Of a DNA stretch of 64,000 nt, positions 7,544 to 16,732 are shown piece by piece; position 1 is the stretch's first letter; the number at the start of each line of letters is the position of its first letter. The position numbers and the translations under genes were made by a program. This DNA comes from Pyrinomonadaceae bacterium (GTDB taxonomy: Bacteria; Acidobacteriota; Blastocatellia; Pyrinomonadales; Pyrinomonadaceae). The notes beneath the pieces are model-generated. The model searched no databases, was not told where the DNA came from, and saw only the letters and a list, made by a program, of their open reading frames with translations. The DNA lies in contig JAHCHG010000009.1 of assembly GCA_026129865.1 (NCBI GenBank), positions 64,501-128,500 on the forward strand, read 5' to 3'.

Positions 7544-9235
7544 ATTATTCACGGTTTTACTCAGGGACTTAAACATAGTCAAACCAAACGGATCGAACGG
7601 CTTGCGACGCGCCGCGTGCCGCCGGAGCAGATCGTTTCGCCGGAGCTCGCGCGCCAGCTTTCGGAAATTTCTCACGAAACAGGCAGACAGGTCGGGGTTT
7701 TGCTCAACCGCAAGGGGAAGGTCGAATATGTCATGGTCGGCGATGCCAAGCAGATCGAGATGCCCGATTTTAAACGTACCCGTGTTGCCGCAGACAGATT
7801 TCGCGGACTTCGCTGTGTTCACACTCATTTACTGGGAGAAAAACTCAACCAGGACGATTTGACGGATCTTGCGCTATTGCGGCTCGATCTGATGGCGGCG
7901 ATTCAGGTCGATGAAAAGACAGGTCTTCCGAACAACGTTTATTCAGCACATCTTTTGCCGACGACGGCGGAAAATTTGGAGGAAGAAAGTTTGTCGCTTC
8001 CATACGAATTTCTCGAGCCGAACATTCCGTCCCAGCTGGATATTAATTTTATCTCGCTGATAAATTCGCTCGAAAATGAGATGGCGCGCATTCGGCAAAC
8101 AGGAAGAAACCGCCACACGAATCGCGACCGCGTCATTCTGGTCGGTGTTACGACGGGCTACAAATCGGACGCTGAAGAATCGATCAAAGAATTGGAAGAA
8201 CTCGCACTTTCGGCGAATGTTGTGGTGTTGGACAAGCTCGTTCAGCGTCGAAATCAGATAAATCCGAAAACCGTTTTAGGCGGCGGAAAACTGGAAGAAT
8301 TGCTGATTCGCGCAATGCGTCTCGGCGCGGATATGATCGTTTTCGATACCGAATTAACGCCTGGTCAGGTTCGCTCGATCTCCGAAGCGACCGAACTAAA
8401 GGTCATCGACCGTCCGCAGTTAATTCTCGATATTTTTGCCCAGCGTGCTCAATCGCGCGAAGGTAAACTTCAGGTAGAACTGGCGCAATTAAAATATTTG
8501 CTTCCGCGGCTCGCGCAAGGTCCAAATTCTGCACTTTCGAGGCTCGCGGGCGGAATCGGCGGTCGCGGTCCCGGTGAAACTAAGCTTGAAACCGACCGCC
8601 GTCGCGCACGCGACAAGATCACACAGCTTGAGAAACAGGTCGATAAACTTAGCCGTCAGCGGCAGGAACGGCGAAAAAGCAGGTTGAACCGGCAAGTACC
8701 TATCGTTTCATTGGTCGGCTACACAAATGCGGGAAAATCGACCTTGCTGAACACGCTTACGAACAGCGATGTTTACGCAAAAAAAGAGATGTTCGCAACG
8801 CTCGACCCGACGTCGCGCCGGCTGCGTTTGCCGATCGAACAGGAAATTATCATTAACGACACTGTCGGGTTTATTCGCGATCTGCCGGAAACGCTCGTTG
8901 CCGCGTTCCGCGCGACTCTCGAGGAGATCAGCGACAGCGATCTGCTTGTTCACGTCGTCGATGCGTCGAACGCAAACGCCGAAGCGCAAATTGATTCGGT
9001 TGAAAAGATTCTGCGTGAATTACAGCTTCACGAGATACCGGTCGTCATCGCGCTCAATAAATCCGATCTTGCCGAAAAAGAACAGCTTGAAGCACTCGAA
9101 AGACATGTAAAGCTTGACAAGAACACGGAATGCGTGGCAATTTCAGCTATCCGACCAAAATCTACAGCAAAATTACTGGAAAAGATCGGCAAGATCGCGG
9201 GTAAACCGGATCTTCAATATGCCGTTAACAATTAA
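7544..9235 (+). CDS. hflX: GTPase HflX (apparent non-canonical start)
   Basis: HflX is a ribosome-associated GTPase that splits stalled or stressed ribosomes. The GTP-binding motifs are G1 GYTNAGKST (8717-8743), NDTVGFIRDLP, NKSD and SAI. The N-terminal domain contains VSPELARQLSEISHETGRQV and the glycine-rich linker GGRGPGETKLETDRR. The first canonical in-frame start is GTG at 7616, but it has no ribosome binding site. The family-conserved N-terminal segment (HGFTQGLKHSQTKRIERLAT) is encoded upstream, in frame, from about 7550. A GGAGGA at 7529-7534 sits 10 nt before an ATT codon at 7544, so initiation at AUU 7544 or 7547 (about 563 residues) is proposed. The frame closes upstream at the TAA at 7520. 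Confidence 0.9.
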   Translation: MIHGFTQGLKHSQTKRIERLATRRVPPEQIVSPELARQLSEISHETGRQVGVLLNRKGKVEYVMVGDAKQIEMPDFKRTRVAADRFRGLRCVHTHLLGEKLNQDDLTDLALLRLDLMAAIQVDEKTGLPNNVYSAHLLPTTAENLEEESLSLPYEFLEPNIPSQLDINFISLINSLENEMARIRQTGRNRHTNRDRVILVGVTTGYKSDAEESIKELEELALSANVVVLDKLVQRRNQINPKTVLGGGKLEELLIRAMRLGADMIVFDTELTPGQVRSISEATELKVIDRPQLILDIFAQRAQSREGKLQVELAQLKYLLPRLAQGPNSALSRLAGGIGGRGPGETKLETDRRRARDKITQLEKQVDKLSRQRQERRKSRLNRQVPIVSLVGYTNAGKSTLLNTLTNSDVYAKKEMFATLDPTSRRLRLPIEQEIIINDTVGFIRDLPETLVAAFRATLEEISDSDLLVHVVDASNANAEAQIDSVEKILRELQLHEIPVVIALNKSDLAEKEQLEALERHVKLDKNTECVAISAIRPKSTAKLLEKIGKIAGKPDLQYAVNN

Positions 9236-9280
9236 ACGATGGCATAGTGTCGCGCGGCAGCGGCATCGAACTTATAGTTT

Positions 9281-11740
9281 ATGAGCAACCGGCTTAAAAA
9301 TTTTCGATCGCCCGTGGAAACGTTTCTCAAAAATGCGTGGACATTTGTTCGAAGTCCCGTCGACAAACTTTCGTCGAGTCAAAAATTTTGGATCGGGTTC
9401 GCTTTTTTATGTGTCGTTACGACGATCTTAATCAACAATCCGTTCTGGCGTTCGTCGGTCGATCAGTACAAGGTTGACGACATTGCGCGGGAAAGCATTA
9501 TCTCGCCGGCGGACATCTCAATTACCGATGAGGAAGAAACCGAGCGGATACGACAAGTCGCGCGCGAAAGTATTCCGCCGATATTTACTTACGAACCTAA
9601 TCTTGAAGAAAGCGCCGTTCAGAGTTTTAGATCCGCCTGGGAGAATCTGCAAAGGAGAGCAGACCGGGCGGTTCAAACGCCGAAAGACGCTGTGAATGCA
9701 AAACCCGGAATAGTTTGGACCGGTGCAGGCGGGGAAGAAGTAGGCGAAATTCTTGCGAGTAGAAAGTTCAGCGCCAATGAATTAGAAGCGATCACGCGCG
9801 TTTTGCGGGAAAACTCCGACGGGTATATTTACGACGACAAAGATCGGCAATATTTCCAGGAACTCATAACATTAAACGACCGCCAAAAGCCTGATCAACA
9901 GCCCGTTCTGCAATTTCCGGAGAATTATTCGACTGCACTGTCGCGTGCCCGCGAAGGCTTGAAGACGGGATTGTCGCAGATAATCAGTCTTTCGCCGCGG
10001 GAGGTCGAAGCTTTTTACGCCGCGCTTGCACCGCTGATAAAGCCGAGCATCGTTTACGACAGCGTCGCCACCAACAATGCGCGTGAGATAATCGCGCGAA
10101 AAACCACGCCGGTTACGATCTCTTTGAAACGCGGGCAAACGGTCGTCCGCGAGGGCGATACGATCACGGAATCGGCGCTTTCACAGATCTCGGCGATCAA
10201 GAGTTACAGTTCTTCAACACGTCAGGTAAACAGATTTTTAGGTCTGTTGGCGTTGGTTTCGGCGCTTTTTTGGGTCGCCTGGAAGTTTATCCTGCATCGC
10301 GGAGTGGTTCCGCGGTTGGTGCTTTCGGAAGAAAAGACATTTGCGCTTTTTGGATTTATTATCGTTTCGCAGACAGCGATTATGGCGATCAGTTTTCGAC
10401 TAGCCGAATTTACCGCTGCACAGAATATCAAGGCACCGCTGAACGACCCGACACTCTGGGGATTTGCAATTCCGTTTGCTTTCGGCAGCCTTTTAATGAC
10501 TCTTTTGGCGGACCGCCGAACGGCGCTATTTACGGGACTTTTCGCGGCTTTGATCGCCGGATTGATAGCCCCCAGATCGCTGGAGTTCGCCCTTTATGCG
10601 GCAATTACTTCGGCAGTAGCTGTTTACGGGATCGGACGCTACCGCAGCCGACAATCGGTAACGATCGCCGGCGCACTCGTCGGACTCGCGAGCGCAGCCG
10701 TTACCGTCGCGCTTATTGCCTTCACGCAGCAGCCTTTCATTTTAAATACGATTTTGCTCGCCGTCAGCTGCGGATTGGCGAGCGGTGTGATCACCGCCGC
10801 CGTTACGGCAGTGTTCTTACCGTTTTGTGAATCTTTATTTGGAATCTTGACCGATGTAAAACTTCTGGAACTTTCAAACGCAGATCTGCCCGCGCTCGGT
10901 CAATTAGCGCTGCGTGCGCCGGGAACGAACCAGCATTCGCATGCCGTCGGACAGTTGACCGAAGATGCGTGTAGGAAAGTCGGTGCAAACGGACTTCTTG
11001 CAAGGATCGGCGCACTTTACCATGACATTGGAAAAACGGCTGCGCCCGAACATTTCGTTGAAAATCAGTCCGGACGAAATCCGCATGACAAATTAAAGCC
11101 CGCGCAAAGCGCGAAGATCATTATCAGTCACGTAACTTACGGAACGAAACTCGCGAAAGAAATGGGGCTTCCCGCCAGAATTGTCGATTTCATTCCGCAG
11201 CATCACGGAACACGCACGCTCCATTATTTCCTGAAAAAGGCGCAGGCTGAGGCAAAAGAAGGCGAAGAGGTCGTTGAAAACGATTTCCGCTACCCAGGAC
11301 CGAAACCGCAGTTCAAAGAAGCCGCGATCATGATGATCGCCGACAGCTGCGAAGCCGCTGCGCGTTCGCTTGCCGAACCGACGCCGGAAAATATCCGATT
11401 TATTGTTACGAAAATTATCGACGCGATCTTGTCGGATGATCAGCTGGATGAATGCGATCTGACGCTTCGCGAACTTACACAGATACGCGAATCGATGATC
11501 AAATCGCTCGTCGCTATTTATCATTCGCGGGTCGAATATCCGGGATATACACCGCCCACTTCTTTACCGACGATAAACGTTGAAGCCGATTCGGAAGAAC
11601 GCGGAATGCGCTTTGTCAATCCGGCGGATATTCCGATCAGCAAAGGCGGGGAAGTCGAGGATGAGGCAATCGACCGTTCGCACCAGCCGAATGCTGAGGA
11701 GGCACCGAAAGCAGAGCAGTCTTCAACTGCTAAGAAATAA
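9281..11740 (+). CDS. 7TM-HD family phosphohydrolase, PgpH-like
   Basis: This 819-residue membrane protein belongs to the 7TM-7TMR_HD family. It has one N-terminal transmembrane helix (about 38-55), an extracytoplasmic 7TMR-HDED domain (about 60-310), seven or so helices (about 315-530) and a cytoplasmic HD domain with HSHAVGQL (His552) and LYHDIGK (His581-Asp582), then FIPQHHGT. Characterised PgpH proteins of Listeria hydrolyse cyclic di-AMP; the same substrate is inferred here. The C-terminal 70 residues are acidic and low in complexity. It starts 45 nt after hflX. A YbeY or diacylglycerol kinase gene, often next to pgpH, is not found here. Confidence 0.88.
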   Translation: MSNRLKNFRSPVETFLKNAWTFVRSPVDKLSSSQKFWIGFAFLCVVTTILINNPFWRSSVDQYKVDDIARESIISPADISITDEEETERIRQVARESIPPIFTYEPNLEESAVQSFRSAWENLQRRADRAVQTPKDAVNAKPGIVWTGAGGEEVGEILASRKFSANELEAITRVLRENSDGYIYDDKDRQYFQELITLNDRQKPDQQPVLQFPENYSTALSRAREGLKTGLSQIISLSPREVEAFYAALAPLIKPSIVYDSVATNNAREIIARKTTPVTISLKRGQTVVREGDTITESALSQISAIKSYSSSTRQVNRFLGLLALVSALFWVAWKFILHRGVVPRLVLSEEKTFALFGFIIVSQTAIMAISFRLAEFTAAQNIKAPLNDPTLWGFAIPFAFGSLLMTLLADRRTALFTGLFAALIAGLIAPRSLEFALYAAITSAVAVYGIGRYRSRQSVTIAGALVGLASAAVTVALIAFTQQPFILNTILLAVSCGLASGVITAAVTAVFLPFCESLFGILTDVKLLELSNADLPALGQLALRAPGTNQHSHAVGQLTEDACRKVGANGLLARIGALYHDIGKTAAPEHFVENQSGRNPHDKLKPAQSAKIIISHVTYGTKLAKEMGLPARIVDFIPQHHGTRTLHYFLKKAQAEAKEGEEVVENDFRYPGPKPQFKEAAIMMIADSCEAAARSLAEPTPENIRFIVTKIIDAILSDDQLDECDLTLRELTQIRESMIKSLVAIYHSRVEYPGYTPPTSLPTINVEADSEERGMRFVNPADIPISKGGEVEDEAIDRSHQPNAEEAPKAEQSSTAKK

Positions 11741-11763
11741 CCGCGGTTTTGGCTTTTTTGTGC

Positions 11764-12195
11764 TTAATTTTGCAGATCTAAACTTCCTTCCTTAAAGTCT
11801 TCGATCAATTCTTTACACATATTCTCAAGCTCGGCTTTAGGACCGGCGAAAACGCCGAAGTTTTCGAATCGTTCACATTGCGTAGATGCAACTTTGTTAA
11901 AATCACCTTCGCTGCCTAAACATTTGGCGGCAGCAGTGATCACCGCGGACAAGGTGTACTTTGGAGAGTTTTCTTCCGTCAGCCCTTCGGTAACCATGAT
12001 CTTGATCACCCACGAACCTTCATCGGAAACGGCGACACCTTCGATCGCGTTCAGCTCCGACGATAGATAATTTTCGATCGTGTCAGCCGTTTTTTCGTCG
12101 TCTGCGACCACGGCGATCGAAACCTTCAGATCGCCTGCCATTGCTGTAAACGCAGTCATAAGAATAAATAGAACGAGAAGAATCGCTTTTTTCAT
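11764..12195 (-). CDS. Small secreted hypothetical protein
   Basis: The 143-residue product has a clear signal peptide (MKKAILLVLFILMTAFTAMAG). A compact domain follows with predicted alternating strands and helices (VSIAVVADDEKTADTIENYL, SEGSWVIKIMV) and two cysteines. The pattern of a small exported protein with a repeated N-terminal strand resembles periplasmic proteins of unknown function; no family is recognised. A ribosome binding site GGAGAC lies just upstream. It is convergent with the PgpH-like gene, whose stop is 23 nt away. Confidence 0.75.
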   Translation of the reverse strand: MKKAILLVLFILMTAFTAMAGDLKVSIAVVADDEKTADTIENYLSSELNAIEGVAVSDEGSWVIKIMVTEGLTEENSPKYTLSAVITAAAKCLGSEGDFNKVASTQCERFENFGVFAGPKAELENMCKELIEDFKEGSLDLQN

Positions 12196-12420
12196 TTGTC
12201 TGTCTCCTAGATTAATTAGTTGGAATGCGCCGCAGGATCACGGCAGAATGATTTTCGTTTGGAAAATTTAGGATCTGTATGTTTTAGAAATTTCCCGGAG
12301 AGATCCTAATTGACAAACAAAGTTTAACATATCTTATTATGTTGACGCAAAAAGCAGATTTTCCGGCTTGTGAAGATTATAAAATTCCGATTGAACAAAC
12401 TTCGGATCGGGAGAGAAACG

Positions 12421-12921
12421 TCAGGCTAAAAAGTGAGTTTTGAGTTTTTCGTACGTGGTCGCGAGCGATTCGGGAATTGTTCTAGTTTCGCCGATCGCGG
12501 TCATAAAATTTGCATCTCCGACCCATCGCGGCAAAACGTGCATATGAAAATGTTCTGCAACGCCCGCACCTGCGGCTTTGCCGAGGTTCATTCCGATATT
12601 CATACCGTGCGGCTTATAAACCTCACGAATCGCGGTCTGGCACCGTTTCGTGAGTTCCATCATCTCAGTTGTCGTTTCGGCAGGCGCGCGCTCGAGATCG
12701 GCAATATGTTCGTAAGGAACGATCATCAAATGACCGCTGATATAAGGATAGATATTTAAAATGACAAAATTATACCCGGCGCGATGAAGAATAAAGTTTT
12801 CCTCATCGGTCGCCGGGTTATTCAAAATACTGCAAAAGACGCAGCCGTCGCAAACTGCGGCGGGCGAGTGCTCTGCGGACTTAATGTAGTCGTAACGCCA
12901 CGGACTCCATAAAACATCCAC
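12421..12921 (-). CDS. HIT-family nucleotide hydrolase/transferase
   Basis: This 166-residue histidine-triad protein belongs to a superfamily acting on nucleotide phosphoanhydrides or phosphoramidates such as Ap4A. The triad is HFHMHVLPRW (His124, His126, His128). An N-terminal cysteine cluster CDGCVFC (Cys24, Cys27, Cys30) and the substrate loop ISGHLMIVPYEH are present, as in zinc-binding Ap4A phosphorylase-like HIT proteins. It is the last gene of an apparent rpsA-HU-HIT operon, starting 11 nt after the HU stop. The exact substrate is not determinable. Confidence 0.92.
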   Translation of the reverse strand: MDVLWSPWRYDYIKSAEHSPAAVCDGCVFCSILNNPATDEENFILHRAGYNFVILNIYPYISGHLMIVPYEHIADLERAPAETTTEMMELTKRCQTAIREVYKPHGMNIGMNLGKAAGAGVAEHFHMHVLPRWVGDANFMTAIGETRTIPESLATTYEKLKTHFLA

Positions 12922-12932
12922 GATCGGTATTC

Positions 12933-13208
12933 CTACTTGTTGATCAGATCTTTGAGATCTTTTCCGGGTTTGAAATAGGCAACGCGTTTTGCGGGAATTT
13001 TTACCGCTTCGCCTGTTTTCGGATTACGTCCTTTTCGAGCATTTCTTTCGCGAACGCGGAAACTGCCGAAACCACGAAGTTCGATCTTTTCGCCTTCGTT
13101 AAGAGTGCTGATAATACTGTCGAATATAATTTCAACAAGCTTTTCTGCATCCTTTTTGGTCATGTCGGCTTCTTTTGCGACTTTTTCTACCAAATCTGCT
13201 TTCGTCAT
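12933..13208 (-). CDS. HU/IHF-family DNA-binding protein
   Basis: The 91-residue product matches the histone-like HU fold along its whole length: MTKADLVEKVAKEADMTKKD at the N-terminus, then the arm GFGSFRVRERNARKGRNPKT with the conserved RNPKTGE and the C-terminal FKPGKDLKDLI. It bends DNA and helps organise the nucleoid. The gene lies directly after rpsA (36 nt), an arrangement also seen for rpsA-ihfB in Proteobacteria, so it may be functionally closer to IHF beta than to HU. A purine-rich ribosome binding site (GGGGAG) lies about 10 nt before the start. Confidence 0.95.
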   Translation of the reverse strand: MTKADLVEKVAKEADMTKKDAEKLVEIIFDSIISTLNEGEKIELRGFGSFRVRERNARKGRNPKTGEAVKIPAKRVAYFKPGKDLKDLINK

Positions 13209-13244
13209 CTGTCTTTTTCTCCCCGCACTGTTAAAAAAAGCTAA

Positions 13245-15410
13245 CTATGCTGATTTTTCCTCTGATTCAGTGTTTTCTTCGGCAGCAGGTTCTTCAGCCG
13301 CCGGGGCGTCCTCGGAATCCGCGCCTTCGGCGCTTGCGGCGGCACCGACCGCTTCGACTGTTTCGTTTTCAGCTTCAGTCGCCGCCTCGGCTGCAGTCTC
13401 GTCCGCTGTTTCCGTCGATTCTTCGGCGGTTTCCAATACTTCAGGTGCATTCGATTCGGATTCGTCACCCGATGAATCGTCGGATTCCGCCTGTTCCTGC
13501 GCACGTCTCGCGCGGCGCTCTTTTTTGGAAAGCTTCGGTTCGTCCACGGCGTCGTCGCCTTCGTCTGCCGAGCTCCGCTTAAGATTAATCAATTCACCGA
13601 GCGAAGCCATGCCGCCTTTCGCTTCGGTCGAATAGCTTTTCGTGTCAACTATCGGTTCGTCGTCTTTTCCAACCGCACGGTGCGACAATCCGATTTTTTG
13701 AACGTCGTGTTCGATACGTAAGATCTTGAAATCGAGTTCCTGACCGATCGAAACGACGTCTTCCGGCTTGTCGACACGTTCGTCCGACAATTCCGAAATA
13801 TGGCAGAGACCTTCAAGATCGTTTCCGAGTTCAACAAATACGCCGAATCCAGCAAATCTCGAAACTTTTCCTTTGACGACATCGCCCGGTTTGTGCGATT
13901 CAACAAACGCATCCCAGGTGCTGGGCGTAAGTTCCTTGATCGAAAGCGAGAGTCTGTGTCCCTGCGTATCGATATTGGTAACGATAGCTTCAACTTCCTG
14001 ATCGCGTTTGAGGACGTCCTTCGGATGTTTGATCTTTTTCGAATGCGAAATATCGGAAACATGGACGAGTCCGTCGACACCTTCTTCGATCTCAACGAAC
14101 GCACCGAAATCGGTCAGATTACGTACTTTTCCAATGACTTTGCTGCCGATTTGATATCGCTCGCCGATCGTATCCCACGGATTTTCCTGAAGCTGCTTCA
14201 TTCCGAGCGAAATTCGACGTTCTTCGGTGTCGATTCCGAGAACCTGAACTTCAACTTCCTCGCCCGGTTTGACTAATTTTTTCGGGCTCTTTGTCCGTTT
14301 CGACCAAGACATTTCGGAAATGTGGACGAGTCCTTCGACTCCGGGTTCGAGTTCGACGAACGCACCGTAATCGGTAACGCTCGAAATCGTTCCCTTAACG
14401 GTCGAATCAACCGGATAAACCTCAACAACGGTCGACCAAGGATCAGGGAGCAATTGTTTAAAACCAAGCGAAACTTTTTCTCTTTCGCGGTCGAGCTTAA
14501 GGATCTTGACCTGGATTTCGTCATTAACCTTGAACATTTCATTCGGGTTCTGAAGGCGTCCCCATGACATATCGGTAACGTGCAAAAGTCCGTCGATGCC
14601 GCCAAGGTCAACAAACGCACCGTATTCAGTCAAATTCTTAACAACGCCGTCAACAACGTGACCCTGCTCGATTCGCGCAAGCGTTTCCGCTTTTTGCTTG
14701 TTAACAACTTCATCGGTCAAGATCTTGCGCGAAACCACAATGTTGTTGCGTTTTCGGCTGAATTTAATGACCTTGACTTCAATTTCTTTATCTTTAAATG
14801 AATCGAGGTTTCTGATCGGGCGTGAATCAACCTGCGAGCCGGGCAGAAATGCCTCAACTCCATTGATGTCGATCTTTAAACCGCCCTTTGTTTTGGAAAT
14901 AACTCTAACCGAAATCGGTCTTTCTTCATTGAAAGCGTCTTCGATCACATCCCACGATTTTCTTCTGATCGCATCAAGGTGCGAGAGTACCGGAGGAGCG
15001 TCACCTGAGTAGATGTTCTTAATAACAACTTCTACGGTATCGCCTTCCTTAACGCTTAATTCTCCTTCCGGAGACATTAATTCATCGCTCGGGACTACAC
15101 CTTCGGATTTGTACCCGAAATCGATCAAAACTCCGCGGTCTGAAATGCCGACCACCGTTCCTTCTACCAGTTTGCCGGTGTGGTAAACTTCCTGATCTTG
15201 TTCGAATTCCTCCAGGATCGCTCCGAAATCCATTTCAGCCATATTCATGGCATCAACATCAGTTTCGTTTTCCTCGGGAGCGCTCGCTTCCACGGTTTCT
15301 GCCGGAACTTCCGCCTCTGGTTCTACTGCGGTTTCCGTTGTTGTTTCCTCGTTAACTGCTTCCTCTTTTTTTTCGGAGTCTTCAGTTTCGTTTATAACCT
15401 CATTAATCAT
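13245..15410 (-). CDS. rpsA: Ribosomal protein S1
   Basis: Protein S1 binds mRNA leaders on the 30S subunit. This 721-residue version has six S1/OB repeats (about residues 78-570), recognisable by repeated G-x-V and YGAFVDLGGIDGLLHVTDMS / DFGAFVEIEEGVDGLVHVSD blocks. It has unusually long acidic tails: about 70 N-terminal residues (EDSEKKEEAVNEETTTETAV) and about 130 C-terminal residues rich in Glu, Ala and Ser. E. coli S1 is 557 residues. No strong Shine-Dalgarno precedes the ATG, as is usual for rpsA. A TATAAT box with a surrounding inverted repeat lies about 95 nt upstream. HU and HIT genes follow in the same operon. Confidence 0.96.
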   Translation of the reverse strand: MINEVINETEDSEKKEEAVNEETTTETAVEPEAEVPAETVEASAPEENETDVDAMNMAEMDFGAILEEFEQDQEVYHTGKLVEGTVVGISDRGVLIDFGYKSEGVVPSDELMSPEGELSVKEGDTVEVVIKNIYSGDAPPVLSHLDAIRRKSWDVIEDAFNEERPISVRVISKTKGGLKIDINGVEAFLPGSQVDSRPIRNLDSFKDKEIEVKVIKFSRKRNNIVVSRKILTDEVVNKQKAETLARIEQGHVVDGVVKNLTEYGAFVDLGGIDGLLHVTDMSWGRLQNPNEMFKVNDEIQVKILKLDREREKVSLGFKQLLPDPWSTVVEVYPVDSTVKGTISSVTDYGAFVELEPGVEGLVHISEMSWSKRTKSPKKLVKPGEEVEVQVLGIDTEERRISLGMKQLQENPWDTIGERYQIGSKVIGKVRNLTDFGAFVEIEEGVDGLVHVSDISHSKKIKHPKDVLKRDQEVEAIVTNIDTQGHRLSLSIKELTPSTWDAFVESHKPGDVVKGKVSRFAGFGVFVELGNDLEGLCHISELSDERVDKPEDVVSIGQELDFKILRIEHDVQKIGLSHRAVGKDDEPIVDTKSYSTEAKGGMASLGELINLKRSSADEGDDAVDEPKLSKKERRARRAQEQAESDDSSGDESESNAPEVLETAEESTETADETAAEAATEAENETVEAVGAAASAEGADSEDAPAAEEPAAEENTESEEKSA

Positions 15411-15789
15411 TTAAATTTATTTAAATTCCTTTTCTTAAAGTAGCTTCGTATATTGTCGCCCGTATACCCGGAATTTGCATAAGCAATGGAACAGGTCGGC
15501 AAACGCCTGATTATAGCAATTAATCAGAGCGGGTGGAAATAGATGGACACGCTAATCCGTCGGATCTTGAATCCGTAAAAATTGTGAGATTAGATACATA
15601 CAGTCCACTTCCGAAAACGCCTGTTTGATCGGGTAAGACTAAAATTTAACGCCGAAGTACCGGTATGTCAAGACAATGCCGAAGAAAGTAGCTTTTTCAG
15701 CGAAATAGCTACAAATGTTTGTTAAAGCTTGAGACCGATCGTTTTTCAGTCTCTGCATCCAATTCACAACCGATCGAAATTATCGGATA
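15411..15789. other. Divergent intergenic region between rpsA and the PhzF gene
   Basis: This 379-nt stretch has no credible gene. The left part is an AT-rich rpsA leader and holds a TATAAT (minus strand, 15510-15515). The right part up to 15789 shows no ribosome binding site of note and no strong hairpin that I can identify. Confidence 0.5.
15507..15527 (-). promoter_or_regulatory. Putative rpsA -10 box inside an inverted repeat
   Basis: On the minus strand TATAAT occupies 15515-15510. It lies inside the 7-bp inverted repeat CTGATTA / TAATCAG (15507-15513 and 15521-15527). The -35 is poor (TTTCCA at 18 bp). The overlap with the -10 suggests an operator, but this is positional inference only. 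Confidence 0.4.
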
Positions 15790-16722
15790 ATGGCGAGCAT
15801 GGGATCGCTTAAGTTTTTTCAGCTGGATGTATTTACGAATACGCCGTTCGCCGGAAATCCGCTAGCCGTTTTTCCGGAATGCGGCGAACTAGAATCTGAG
15901 AAGATGCAGGTCATCGCGCGCGAAATGAATCTCTCCGAGACGGTCTTTGTTCAAGGATCCGAAAAGGCATTGCGAAAACTCCGCATTTTTACCCCAAAAC
16001 AAGAATTGCCGCTTGCCGGTCATCCTGTTGTCGGGACCTGGAATTTACTTGCCCAATTAGGAATTGTCTCGGTGGATGGAAAATCCGTTACTGTTGAACA
16101 GGAACTTCTCGCGGGAGTTTTGCCGGTTGATATTGAATTCGAAAACGGTAAGCCGACCATTGTTACTATGACGCAGGCAAAATTTGAACCGGGAAAGATA
16201 GCTGCAGATCGCGGAGTAATCAAAGACCTTGCAGCGGCTCTCGGCATTTTGGAGAGTGACATTTGTGCGGATGCAGACCTTCCGGTGCAGGCTGTTTCGA
16301 CAGGTATTTATTCGCTTGCAGTCCCTGTTCGTTCGCTCGATGCACTTTCGACCTGCCGGATCAATTCAAGCTTACTTGCAGAAGTTTATCTCGCGTACGG
16401 AGCGATCGGGTGTTATCCGTTCACGTTTGAAACGAAGGAAAAAAGTTCGAAAGTTCATGCCCGATTTTTTGCGCCTGATGACGGAATTCCGGAGGATCCC
16501 GCGACCGGTTCTGCCGCGGGCGCGCTGGCAGGTTATTTGATACATCATGGCGCGATCGAACCGGAAAGTGATGGACATGCCCGGTTTACGATCGAACAAG
16601 GGGATTTTATGGGTCGACCGAGCCGGATTTTTGCGGAGGTTAAGGGAGCCAAAGGCAATATCGAAAAAGTACGGATCGGAGGCAGATCGTGTTTGGTCGC
16701 CACCGGCGAAGTTTTCGTTTGA
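15790..16722 (+). CDS. PhzF-family isomerase/epimerase-like protein
   Basis: This 310-residue protein has the two-lobed PhzF/diaminopimelate epimerase-like fold. Family marks include FFQLDVFTNTPFAGNPLAVF at the N-terminus, MNLSETVFV, LPLAGHPVVGTWNLLA, the central VHARFFAPDDGIPEDPATGSAAGALAGYL and the C-terminal IEQGDFMGRPSRI. The conserved catalytic glutamate of PhzF enzymes falls in NLSETVF. PhzF itself isomerises dihydro-3-hydroxyanthranilate in phenazine synthesis, but no other phenazine gene is nearby, so the substrate here is unknown. An alternative start is Met4. A palindromic 256-bp element lies immediately downstream. Confidence 0.9.
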   Translation: MASMGSLKFFQLDVFTNTPFAGNPLAVFPECGELESEKMQVIAREMNLSETVFVQGSEKALRKLRIFTPKQELPLAGHPVVGTWNLLAQLGIVSVDGKSVTVEQELLAGVLPVDIEFENGKPTIVTMTQAKFEPGKIAADRGVIKDLAAALGILESDICADADLPVQAVSTGIYSLAVPVRSLDALSTCRINSSLLAEVYLAYGAIGCYPFTFETKEKSSKVHARFFAPDDGIPEDPATGSAAGALAGYLIHHGAIEPESDGHARFTIEQGDFMGRPSRIFAEVKGAKGNIEKVRIGGRSCLVATGEVFV

Positions 16723-16732
16723 AACGGAAAGA

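Noticed and set aside
13105-13635. Plus-strand Ser/Ala-rich ORF
   Set aside because: It is the antisense of the low-complexity acidic tail of rpsA and of the HU gene, and has no independent signal.
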